Below, in pieces: positions 1 through 9,875 of a DNA stretch of 64,000 nucleotides (the first letter of the stretch is position 1; every line of letters starts with the position of its first letter). The translations under genes were made by a program, and so were the position numbers. The DNA comes from Prosopocoilus inquinatus. Its lineage: Eukaryota; Arthropoda; Insecta; Coleoptera; Lucanidae. Where the stretch lies: the NCBI GenBank assembly GCA_036172665.1, contig JAYKNF010000015.1, positions 1,550,001 to 1,614,000 of the forward strand, given 5' to 3'. Below the pieces are notes generated by a model. It did not search any database. It saw nothing but the letters and a program-made list of their open reading frames with translations, and was not told where the DNA came from.

Positions 1-916
1 CGAAGATGGCGCTGCAATGATCGAAATCGAACGCGTCGAACGTAAACCCGGGTTGTCGCGGATCAAACGAAAGGTCTCGCCGAGCGGCGACGGAAAATCG
101 CGTCGGTTCGATTTTTGATCGAAGATGGCGCTGCAATGATCGAAAGTGGACGCGTCGAACGTAAACCCGGGTTGTCGTGCATCAAACGAAAGGTCTCGCC
201 GAGCGGCGACGGAAAATCGCTTCGGTTCGATTTTTCGATCGAAGATGGCGCTGCAATGATCGAAATCGGACGCGTCGAACGTAAACCCGGGTTGTCGCCC
301 ATCAAACGAAAGGTCTCGCCGAGCGGCGACGGAAAATCGCGTCGGTTCGATTTTTCGATCGAAGATGGCGCTGCAATAATCGAAATCGAACGCGTCGAAC
401 GTAAACCCGGGTTGTCGCGTATCAAACGAAAGGTCTCGCCGAGCGGCGACAGAAAATCGCGTCGGTTTGATTTTTCGATCGAAGATGGCGCTGCAATGAT
501 CGAAATCGGACGCGTCGAACGTAAACCCGGATTGTCGCGTATCAAACGAAAGGTCTCGCCGAGCGGCGACGGAAAATCGCGTCGGTTTGATTTTTCGATC
601 GAAGATGGCGCTGCAATGATCGAAATCGGACGCGTCGAACGTAAACCCGGATTGTCGCGTATCAAACGAAAGGTCTCGCCGAGCGGCGACGGAAAATCGC
701 GTCGGTTCGATTTTTTGATCGAAGATGGCGCTGCAATGATCGAAACTGGACGCGTCGAACGTAGACCCGGGTTGTCGCGCATCAAACGAAAGGTCTCGCC
801 GAGGGGCGACGGAAAATCGGGTCGGCTCGATTTTTCGATCGAAGATGGCGCTGCAATAATCGAAATCGAACGCGTCGAACGTAAACCCGGATTGTCGCCT
901 ATCAAACGAAAGGTCT
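1..916 (+). repeat. Monomer array 0 (left edge, truncated by window)
   Basis: About 7.7 monomers. A 119-bp monomer junction (TTTTTGATCG in place of TTTTTCGATCG) lies near 115. The series then runs through the GAAAGTGG/TCGTGC class, a TCGCCC class, an AATAATCG class with GGCGACAG, two near-identical GAAATCGG monomers, a GTAGACCC/GAGGGGC class and a final AATAATCG/TCGCCTA monomer that leads into the block. This same tail precedes each type A block in the window, so it marks the end of the HOR unit. Confidence 0.94.
241..360 (+). repeat. Representative 120-bp monomer with three palindromes and a hairpin
   Basis: This copy carries the intact dyad symmetries of the family. TTCGATCGAA (234-243) straddles the monomer start, followed by GACGCGTC (269-276), AACCCGGGTT (284-293) and the hairpin TCGCC-GAGC-GGCGA (316-329). 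GC is about 54 percent and there are about 20-22 CpG dinucleotides. Common class-defining changes are GGG to GGA at the third palindrome, and GAAATCGG, GAAATCGA, GAAACTGG, GAAAGTGG, GAAACTGC or AAAACTGG just before ACGCGTC. Further ones are the two bases after TTGTCGC, and G to C, A or T at the CGTCGG end. Because 120 is a multiple of 3, one plus and two minus frames stay open through it. Confidence 0.93.
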
Positions 917-1424
917 AAATCGATCGCGTCGAATTCTTTCCGACGTAGAAGAAAGTAGCTTCACGAACGTAACGTTTACCACATGGCGAGAGATATACGG
1001 GGTGATATCGAAAATGTGACACGAACGCGTGTGTAACAGTGAAAAAGTGTTTCCACTGAAATAAAGTAAGTGTTAAAAACAACGGAAAACCTCCAAATTC
1101 CATTTCTCCGATGTTACTCTGGCAATAGGAAAAAAGGTTATAAGACGATCGCGTCGGCGGCGGCGGCGGCGTCGTTTTGCCGGTTAAATTCTTCACGATT
1201 TGCATTGTGCCGTCGCGTGTACGCTCGACCGAACGCGTCGAGATTTTGACGGAGCTCATTTGAATTTGCCGCCGCGTAAAAGATGGGATCGACGAGGGTT
1301 GGTTGGCAACGATAGCGCGACACGCGCAGTAAGGAAACCTTGACACTTGACATATATAATATTATATCTGTACGGCCAGTCGAGGGGCCGTAGCCCCGGA
1401 GATCGGTTGGGGGGGGGGGGGTTG
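917..1424 (+). repeat. Interspersed block copy 1 (type A)
   Basis: About 508 bp of non-monomeric sequence joined to the monomer after AAAGGTCT and resuming at GGCGACGG, so that the eight monomer bases CGCCGAGC are missing. Type A markers are GTCTAAATCG at the left edge, GCTTCACG, GAAATAAAG (contains AATAAA, 1060-1065), ACTCTGG, (GGC)5, ACGATTTGC and GATAGCGCG. The right end carries the AT palindrome (1354-1367), the hairpin pair (1371-1397) and a 13-G run (1409-1421) followed by TTGGG. No convincing gene is present. A 143-codon minus-strand frame spans it but opens with GTG and is discounted. Confidence 0.92.
1354..1424. promoter_or_regulatory. Candidate regulatory module: AT palindrome, competing hairpins, G-run
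   Basis: Three elements lie in fixed order. ATATAATATTATAT (1354-1367) is a perfect 14-bp palindrome and TATA-like. TACGGCC (1371-1377) pairs perfectly with GGCCGTA (1386-1392) across an 8-base loop. GGGGC (1384-1388) pairs with GCCCC (1393-1397) across the loop CGTA. The two stems share 1386-1388, and each loop consumes part of the other stem, so they exclude each other. A 13-G run (1409-1421) then TTGGG follows, with G-quadruplex and R-loop potential on the plus strand. The same order and spacing recur in all 17 blocks. A promoter or replication-barrier role is inference; no known factor site is recognised. Confidence 0.45.
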
Positions 1425-3454
1425 GGCGACGGATAATCGCGTCGGTTCGATTTTTCGATCGAAGATGGCGCTGCAATGATCGGAATCGGACGCGTCGAAC
1501 GTAAACCCGGGTTGTCGCGTATCAAACGAAAGGTCTCGCCGAGCGGCGACGGAAAATCGCGTCGGTTCGATTTTTCGATCGAAGATGGCGCTGCAATGAT
1601 CGAAATCGGACGCGTCGAACGTAAACCCGGATTGTCGCGTATCAAACGAAAGGTCTCGCCGAGCGGCGACGGAAAATCGCGTCGGCTTGATTTTTCGATC
1701 GAAGATGGCGCTGCAATGATCGAAACTGCACGCGTCGAACGTAAAAACGGGTTGTCGCGCATCAAACGAAAGGTCTCGCCGAGCGGCGACGGAAAATCGC
1801 GTCGGTTCGATTTTTCGACCGAAGATGGCGCTGCAATGATCGAAATCGGACGCGTCGAACGTAAAATCGGATTGTCGCGTATCAAACGAAAGGTCTCGCC
1901 GAGCGGCGACGGAAAATCGCGTCGGTTCGATTTTTGATCGAAGATGGCGCTGCAATGATCGAAACTGGACGCGTCGAACGTAAACCCGGGTTGTCGCGTA
2001 TCAAACGAAAGGTCTCGCCGAGCGGCGACGGAAAATCGCGTCGGTTCGATTTTTCGATCGAAGATGGCGCTGCAATGATCGAAACTGGACGCGTCGAACG
2101 TAAACCCGGGTTGTCGCGCATCAAACGAAAGGTCTCGCCGAGCGGCGACGGAAAATCGCGTCGGTTCGATTTTTCGATCGAAGATGGCGCTGCAATGATC
2201 AAAACTGGACGCGTCGAACGTAAACCCGGGTTGTCGCGTATCAAACGAAAGGTCTCGCCGAGCGGCGACGGAAAATCGCGTCGCTTCGATTTTTCGATCG
2301 AAGATGGCGCTGCAATGATCGAAATCGGACGCGTCGAACGTAAACCCGGGTTGTCGCGTATCAAACGAAAGGTCTCGCCGAGCGGCGACGGAAAATCGCG
2401 TCGGTTCGATTTTTCGATCGAAGATGGCGCTGCAATGATCGAAATCGGACGCGTCGAACGTAATCCCGGATTGTTGCGCATCAAACGAAAGGTCTCGCCG
2501 AGCGGCGACGGAAAATCGCGTCGGCTTGATTTTTCGATCGAAGATGGCGCTGCAATGATCGAAATCGAACGCGTCGAACGTAAACCCGGGTTGTCGCGGA
2601 TCAAACGAACGGTCTCGCCGAGCGGCGACGGAAAATCGCGTCGGTTCGATTTTTGATCGAAGATGGCGCTGCAATGATCGAAAGTGGACGCGTCGAACGT
2701 AAACCCGGGTTGTCGTGCATCAAACGAAAGGTCTCGCCGAGCGGCGACGGAAAATCGCTTCGGTTCGATTTTTCGATCGAAGATGGCGCTGCAATGATCG
2801 AAATCGGACGCGTCGAACGTAAACCCGGGTTGTCGCCCATCAAACGAAAGGTCTCGCCGAGCGGCGACGGAAAATCGCGTCGGTTCGATTTTTCGATCGA
2901 AGATGGCGCTGCAATAATCGAAATCGAACGCGTCGAACGTAAACCCGGGTTGTCGCGTATCAAACGAAAGGTCTCGCCGAGCGGCGACAGAAAATCGCGT
3001 CGGTTTGATTTTTCGATCGAAGATGGCGCTGCAATGATCGAAATCGGACGCGTCGAACGTAAACCCGGATTGTCGCGTATCAAACGAAAGGTCTCGCCGA
3101 GCGGCGACGGAAAATCGCGTCGGTTTGATTTTTCGATCGAAGATGGCGCTGCAATGATCGAAATCGGACGCGTCGAACGTAAACCCGGATTGTCGCGTAT
3201 CAAACGAAAGGTCTCGCCGAGCGGCGACGGAAAATCGCGTCGGTTCGATTTTTTGATCGAAGATGGCGCTACAATGATCGAAACTGGACGCGTCGAACGT
3301 AGACCCGGGTTGTCGCGCATCAAACGAAAGGTCTCGCCGAGGGGCGACGGAAAATCGGGTCGGCTCGATTTTTCGATCGAAGATGGCGCTGCAATAATCG
3401 AAATCGAACGCGTTTAACGTAAACCCGGATTGTCGCCTATCAAACGAAAGGTCT
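1425..3454 (+). repeat. Monomer array 1 (17 monomers)
   Basis: Length equals 17 x 120 minus the 8 bases lost at the block junction and minus 2 for the 119-bp monomers near 1934 and 2653. The first monomer has the block-adjacent marker ATCGGAATCGG (1476 on), followed by the GTCGGCTT, ACTGCACG/AAAAACGGG and TCGACCGAAG classes. In the last monomer a double substitution turns CGTCGAACG into CGTTTAACG (3414-3415), which is unique in the window. Confidence 0.94.
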
Positions 3455-3960
3455 AAATCGATCGCGTCGAATTCTTTCCGACGTAGAAGAAAGTAGCTTC
3501 ACGAACGTAACGTTTACCACATGGCGAGAGATATACGGGGTGATATCGAAAATGTGACACGAACGCGTGTGTAACAGTGAAAAAGTGTTTCCACTGAAAT
3601 AAAGTAAGTGTTAAAAACAACGGAAAACCTCCAAATTCCATTTCTCCGATGTTACTCTGGCAATAGGAAAAAAGGTTATAAGACGATCGCGTCGGCGGCG
3701 GCGGCGGCGTCGTTTTGCCGGTTAAATTCTTCACGATTTGCATTGTGCCGTCGCGTGTACGCTCGACCGAACGCGTCGAGATTTTGACGGAGCTCATTTG
3801 AATTTGCCGCCGCGTAAAAGATGGGATCGACGAGGGTTGGTTGGCAACGATAGCGCGACACGCGCAGTAAGGAAACCTTGACACTTGACATATATAATAT
3901 TATATCTGTACGGCCAGTCGAGGGGCCGTAGCCCCGGAGATCGGTTGGGGGGGGGGGGGG
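3455..3960 (+). repeat. Interspersed block copy 2 (type A)
   Basis: Same type A markers and (GGC)5 as copy 1. AT palindrome 3892-3905, hairpin pair 3909-3935. The G-run (3947-3962, 16 G) runs straight into CGACGG with no TTGGG interruption, which is the second of the two G-tract forms seen in the window. Confidence 0.92.
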
Positions 3961-6231
3961 GGCGACGGATAATCGCGTCGGTTCGATTTTTCGATCGAAG
4001 ATGGCGCTGCAATGATCGGAATCGGACGCGTCGAACGTAAACCCGGGTTGTCGCGTATCAAACGAAAGGTCTCGCCGAGCGGCGACGGAAAATCGCGTCG
4101 GTTCGATTTTTCGATCGAAGATGGCGCTGCAATGATCGAAATCGGACGCGTCGAACGTAAACCCGGATTGTCGCGTATCAAACGAAAGGTCTCGCCGAGC
4201 GGCGACGGAAAATCGCGTCGGCTTGATTTTTCGATCGAAGATGGCGCTGCAATGATCGAAACTGCACGCGTCGAACGTAAAAACGGGTTGTCGCGCATCA
4301 AACGAAAGGTCTCGCCGAGCGGCGACGGAAAATCGCGTCGGTTCGATTTTTCGACCGAAGATGGCGCTGCAATGATCGAAATCGAACGCGTCGAACGTAA
4401 ACCCGGATTGTCGCATATCAAACGAAAGGTCTCTCCGAGCGGCGACGGAAAATCGCGTCGGTTCGATTTTTCGATCGAAGATGGCGCTGCAATGATCGAA
4501 ACTGGACGCGTCGAACGTAAACCCGGGTTGTCGCGCATCAAACGAAAGGTCTCGCCGAGCGGCGACGGAAAATCGCGTCGGTTCGATTTTTCGATCTAAG
4601 ATGGCGCTGCAATGATCGAAATCGGACGCGTCGAACGTAAACCCGGATTGTCGCGTATCAAACGAAAGGTCTCGCCGAGCGGCGACGGAAAATCGCGTCG
4701 GTTCGATTTTTCGATCGAAGATGGCGCTGCAATGATCGAAATCGGACGCGTCGAACGTAAACCCGGGTTGTCGCGTATCAAACGAAAGGTCTCGCCGAGC
4801 GGCGACGGAAAATCGCGTCGGTTCGATTTTTCGACCGAAGATGGCGCTGCAATGATCGAAATCGGACGCGTCGAACGTAAAATCGGATTGTCGCGTATCA
4901 AACGAAAGGTCTCGCCGAGCGGCGACGGAAAATCGCGTCGGTTCGATTTTTCGATAGAAGATGGCGCTGCAATGATCAAAACTGGACGCGTCGAACGTAA
5001 ACCCGGGTTGTCGCGTATCAAACGAAAGGTCTCGCCGAGCGGCGACGGAAAATCGCGTCGCTTCGATTTTTCGATCGAAGATGGCGCTGCAATGATCGAA
5101 ATCGGACGCGTCGAACGTAAACCCGGGTTGTCGCGTATCAAACGAAAGGTCTCGCCGAGCGGCGACGGAAAATCGCGTCGGTTCGATTTTTCGATCGAAG
5201 ATGGCGCTGCAATGATCGAAATCGGACGCGTCGAACGTAATCCCGGATTGTTGCGCATCAAACGAAAGGTCTCGCCGAGCGGCGACGGAAAATCGCGTTG
5301 GCTTGATTTTTCGATCGAAGATGGCGCTGCAATGATCGAAATCGAACGCGTCGAACGTAAACCCGGGTTGTCGCGGATCAAACGAAAGGTCTCGCCGAGC
5401 GGCGACGGAAAATCGCGTCGGTTCGATTTTTGATCGAAGATGGCGCTGCAATGATCGAAAGTGGACGCGTCGAACGTAAACCCGGGTTGTCGTGCATCAA
5501 ACGAAAGGTCTCGCCGAGCGGCGACGGAAAATCGCTTCGGTTCGATTTTTCGATCGAAGATGGCGCTGCAATGATCGAAATCGGACGCGTCGAACGTAAA
5601 CCCGGATTGTCGCCCATCAAACGAAAGGTCTCGCCGAGCGGCGACGGAAAATCGCGTCGGTTCGATTTTTCGATCGAAGATGGCGCTGCAATAATCGAAA
5701 TCGAACGCGTCGAACGTAAACCCGGGTTGTCGCGTATCAAACGAAAGGTCTCGCCGAGCGGCGACAGAAAACCGCGTCGGTTTGATTTTTCGATCGAAGA
5801 TGGCGCTGCAATGATCGAAATCGGACGCGTCGAACGTAAACCCGGATTGTCGCGTATCAAACGAAAGGTCTCGCCGAGCGGCGACGGAAAATCGCGTCGG
5901 TTTGATTTTTCGATCGAAGATGGCGCTGCAATGATCGAAATCGGACGCGTCGAACGTAAACCCGGATTGTCGCGTATCAAACGAAAGGTCTCGCCGAGCG
6001 GCGACGGAAAATCGCGTCGGTTCGATTTTTTGATCGAAGATGGCGCTGCAATGATCGAAACTGGACGCGTCGAACGTAGACCCGGGTTGTCGCGCATCAA
6101 ACGAAAGGTCTCGCCGAGGGGCGACGGAAAATCGGGTCGGCTCGATTTTTCGATCGAAGATGGCGCTGCAATAATCGAAATCGAACGCGTCGAACGTAAA
6201 CCCGGATTGTCGCCTATCAAACGAAAGGTCT
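3961..6231 (+). repeat. Monomer array 2 (19 monomers, canonical HOR unit)
   Basis: Good reference for HOR order, named by the bases before ACGCGTC: 1 GGAATCGG; 2 GAAATCGG (ends GTCGGCTT); 3 GAAACTGC; 4 GAAATCGA after TCGACCG, with TCGCATATC; 5 GAAACTGG; 6 GATCTAAG-start GAAATCGG; 7 GAAATCGG; 8 GAAATCGG with AAAATCGG; 9 AAAACTGG; 10 GAAATCGG; 11 AATCCCGGATTGTTG; 12 GAAATCGA with TCGCGGATC; 13 short-junction GAAAGTGG; 14 TCGCCC; 15 AATAATCG; 16 and 17 GAAATCGG; 18 GTAGACCC; 19 AATAATCG/TCGCCTA. One 119-bp monomer (near 5430). Confidence 0.93.
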
Positions 6232-6740
6232 AAATCGATCGCGTCGAATTCTTTCCGACGTAGAAGAAAGTAGCTTCACGAACGTAACGTTTACCACATG
6301 GCGAGAGATATACGGGGTGATATCGAAAATGTGACACGAACGCGTGTGTAACAGTGAAAAAGTGTTTCCACTGAAATAAAGTAAGTGTTAAAAACAACGG
6401 AAAACCTCCAAATTCCATTTCTCCGATGTTACTCTGGCAATAGGAAAAAAGGTTATAAGACGATCGCGTCGGCGGCGGCGGCGGCGTCGTTTTGCCGGTT
6501 AAATTCTTCACGATTTGCATTGTGCCGTCGCGTGTACGCTCGACCGAACGCGTCGAGATTTTGACGGAGCTCATTTGAATTTGCCGCCGCGTAAAAGATG
6601 GGATCGACGAGGGTTGGTTGGCAACGATAGCGCGACACGCGCAGTAAGGAAACCTTGACACTTGACATATATAATATTATATCTGTACGGCCAGTCGAGG
6701 GGCCGTAGCCCCGGAGATCGGTTGGGGGGGGGGGGGGTTG
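6232..6740 (+). repeat. Interspersed block copy 3 (type A)
   Basis: Type A markers and (GGC)5. AT palindrome 6669-6682, hairpin pair 6686-6712, 14-G run 6724-6737 followed by TTGGG. Joined to the monomers at the same two points as the other complete copies. Confidence 0.92.
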
Positions 6741-9370
6741 GGCGACGGATAATCGCGTCGGTTCGATTTTTCGATCGAAGATGGCGCTGCAATGATCGGA
6801 ATCGGACGCGTCGAACGTAAACCCGGGTTGTCGCGTATCAAACGAAAGGTCTCGCCGAGCGGCGACGGAAAATCGCGTCGGTTCGATTTTTCGATCGAAG
6901 ATGGCGCTGCAATGATCGAAATCGGACGCGTCGAACGTAAACCCGGATTGTCGCGTATCAAACGAAAGGTCTCGCCGAGCGGCGACGGAAAATCGCGTCG
7001 GCTTGATTTTTCGATCGAAGATGGCGCTGCAATGATCGAAACTGCACGCGTCGAACGTAAAAACGGGTTGTCGCGCATCAAACGAAAGGTCTCGCCGAGC
7101 GGCGACGGAAAATCGCGTCGGTTCGATTTTTCGACCGAAGATGGCGCTGCAATGATCGAAATCGAACGCGTCGAACGTAAACCCGGATTGTCGCATATCA
7201 AACGAAAGGTCTCTCCGAGCGGCGACGGAAAATCGCGTCGGTTCGATTTTTCGATCGAAGATGGCGCTGCAATGATCGAAATCGGACGCGTCGAACGTAA
7301 ACCCGGATTGTCGCGTATCAAACGAAAGGTCTCGCCGAGCGGCGACGGAAAATCGCGTCGGTTCGATTTTTCGATCGAAGATGGCGCTGCAATGATCGAA
7401 ATCGGACGCGTCGAACGTAAACCCGGGTTGTCGCGTATCAAACGAAAGGTCTCGCCGAGCGGCGACGGAAAATCGCGTCGGTTCGATTTTTCGACCGAAG
7501 ATGGCGCTGCAATGATCGAAATCGGACGCGTCGAACGTAAAATCGGATTGTCGCTTATCAAACGAAAGGTCTCGCCGAGTGGCGACGGAAAATCGCGTCG
7601 GCTTGATTTTTCGATCGAAGATGGCGCTGCAATGATCGAAACTGCACGCGTCGAACGTAAAAACGGGTTGTCGCGCATCAAACGAAAGGTCTCGCCGAGC
7701 GGCGACGGAAAATCGCGTCGGTTCGATTTTTCGACCGAAGATGGCGCTGCAATGATCGAAATCGGACGCGTCGAACGTAAAATCGGATTGTCGCGTATCA
7801 AACGAAAGGTCTCGCCGAGCGGCGACGGAAAATCGCGTCGGTTCGATTTTTGATCGAAGATGGCGCTGCAATGATCGAAACTGGACGCGTCGAACGTAAA
7901 CCCGGGTTGTCGCGTATCAAACGAAAGGTCTCGCCGAGCGGCGACGGAAAATCGCGTCGGTTCGATTTTTCGATCGAAGATGGCGCTGCAATGATCGAAA
8001 CTGGACGCGTCGAACGTAAACCCGGGTTGTCGCGCATCAAACGAAAGGTCTCGCCGAGCGGCGACGGAAAATCGCGTCGGTTCGATTTTTCGATCGAAGA
8101 TGGCGCTGCAATGATCAAAACTGGACGCGTCGAACGTAAACCCGGGTTGTCGCGTATCAAACGAAAGGTCTCGCCGAGCGGCGACGGAAAATCGCGTCGC
8201 TTCGATTTTTCGATCGAAGATGGCGCTGCAATGATCGAAATCGGACGCGTCGAACGTAAACCCGGGTTGTCGCGTATCAAACGAAAGGTCTCGCCGAGCG
8301 GCGACGGAAAATCGCGTCGGTTCGATTTTTCGATCGAAGATGGCGCTGCAATGATCGAAATCGGACGCGTCGAACGTAATCCCGGATTGTTGCGCATCAA
8401 ACGAAAGGTCTCGCCGAGCGGCGACGGAAAATCGCGTCGGCTTGATTTTTCGATCGAAGATGGCGCTGCAATGATCGAAATCGAACGCGTCGAACGTAAA
8501 CCCGGGTTGTCGCGGATCAAACGAAAGGTCTCGCCGAGCGGCGACGGAAAATCGCGTCGGTTCGATTTTTGATCGAAGATGGCGCTGCAATGATCGAAAG
8601 TGGACGCGTCGAACGTAAACCCGGGTTGTCGTGCATCAAACGAAAGGTCTCGCCGAGCGGCGACGGAAAATCGCTTCGGTTCGATTTTTCGATCGAAGAT
8701 GGCGCTGCAATGATCGAAATCGGACGCGTCGAACGTAAACCCGGGTTGTCGCCCATCAAACGAAAGGTCTCGCCGAGCGGCGACGGAAAATCGCGTCGGT
8801 TCGATTTTTCGATCGAAGATGGCGCTGCAATAATCGAAATCGAACGCGTCGAACGTAAACCCGGGTTGTCGCGTATCAAACGAAAGGTCTCGCCGAGCGG
8901 CGACAGAAAATCGCGTCGGTTTGATTTTTCGATCGAAGATGGCGCTGCAATGATCGAAATCGGACGCGTCGAACGTAAACCCGGATTGTCGCGTATCAAA
9001 CGAAAGGTCTCGCCGAGCGGCGACGGAAAATCGCGTCGGTTTGATTTTTCGATCGAAGATGGCGCTGCAATGATCGAAATCGGACGCGTCGAACGTAAAC
9101 CCGGATTGTCGCGTATCAAACGAAAGGTCTCGCCGAGCGGCGACGGAAAATCGCGTCGGTTCGATTTTTTGATCGAAGATGGCGCTACAATGATCGAAAC
9201 TGGACGCGTCGAACGTAGACCCGGGTTGTCGCGCATCAAACGAAAGGTCTCGCCGAGGGGCGACGGAAAATCGGGTCGGCTCGATTTTTCGATCGAAGAT
9301 GGCGCTGCAATAATCGAAATCGAACGCGTCGAACGTAAACCCGGATTGTCGCCTATCAAACGAAAGGTCT
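6741..9370 (+). repeat. Monomer array 3 (22 monomers)
   Basis: Length equals 22 x 120 minus 8 minus 2; short monomers begin near 7850 and 8569. It holds an internal partial repeat: the GAAACTGC/AAAAACGGG class followed by the TCGACCGAAG class occurs twice (about 7035-7200 and 7635-7800), so part of the HOR head was duplicated here. The right part, from about 8330, is the left end of the 7.4 kb segmental duplication. Confidence 0.94.
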
Positions 9371-9875
9371 AAATCGATCGCGTCGAATTCTTTCCGACGT
9401 AGAAGAAAGTAGCTTCACGAACGTAACGTTTACCACATGGCGAGAGATATACGGGGTGATATCGAAAATGTGACACGAACGCGTGTGTAACAGTGAAAAA
9501 GTGTTTCCACTGAAATAAAGTAAGTGTTAAAAACAACGGAAAACCTCCAAATTCCATTTCTCCGATGTTACTCTGGCAATAGGAAAAAAGGTTATAAGAC
9601 GATCGCGTCGGCGGCGGCGGCGGCGTCGTTTTGCCGGTTAAATTCTTCACGATTTGCATTGTGCCGTCGCGTGTACGCTCGACCGAACGCGTCGAGATTT
9701 TGACGGAGCTCATTTGAATTTGCCGCCGCGTAAAAGATGGGATCGACGAGGGTTGGTTGGCAACGATAGCGCGACACGCGCAGTAAGGAAACCTTGACAC
9801 TTGACATATATAATATTATATCTGTACGGCCAGTCGAGGGGCCGTAGCCCCGGAGATCGGTTGGGGGGGGGGGGG
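9371..9875 (+). repeat. Interspersed block copy 4 (type A)
   Basis: Type A markers and (GGC)5. AT palindrome 9808-9821, hairpin pair 9825-9851, 15-G run 9863-9877 without TTGGG. Confidence 0.92.

Noticed and set aside
63..905. Minus-strand and plus-strand 40-residue repeat proteins
   Set aside because: The frames are open because the unit is 120 bp. They are broken by 119-bp monomers and TAA-bearing monomers, and substitutions show no codon-position bias that I can see.
915..1346. A 143-codon minus-strand frame within the block, preserved in the type A copies and open in the B and C copies
   Set aside because: It opens with GTG, which is not a usual eukaryotic start. A second minus frame is open over the same bases, and in type B copies the frame runs on into monomers. 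I recognise no domain. Preservation is explained by recent duplication of the blocks.
917..1424. Block as an ordinary transposon or retroelement copy
   Set aside because: No terminal inverted repeats, target-site duplication, poly-A tail or transposase or polymerase motif is visible. All copies sit at one site in the monomer, so they spread with the array and not by independent insertion. A mobile origin of the first copy is not excluded.
1371..1424. tRNA or small structured RNA gene around the GC hairpins
   Set aside because: Only two short overlapping stems are present. There is no cloverleaf and no A-box or B-box pattern I can support.
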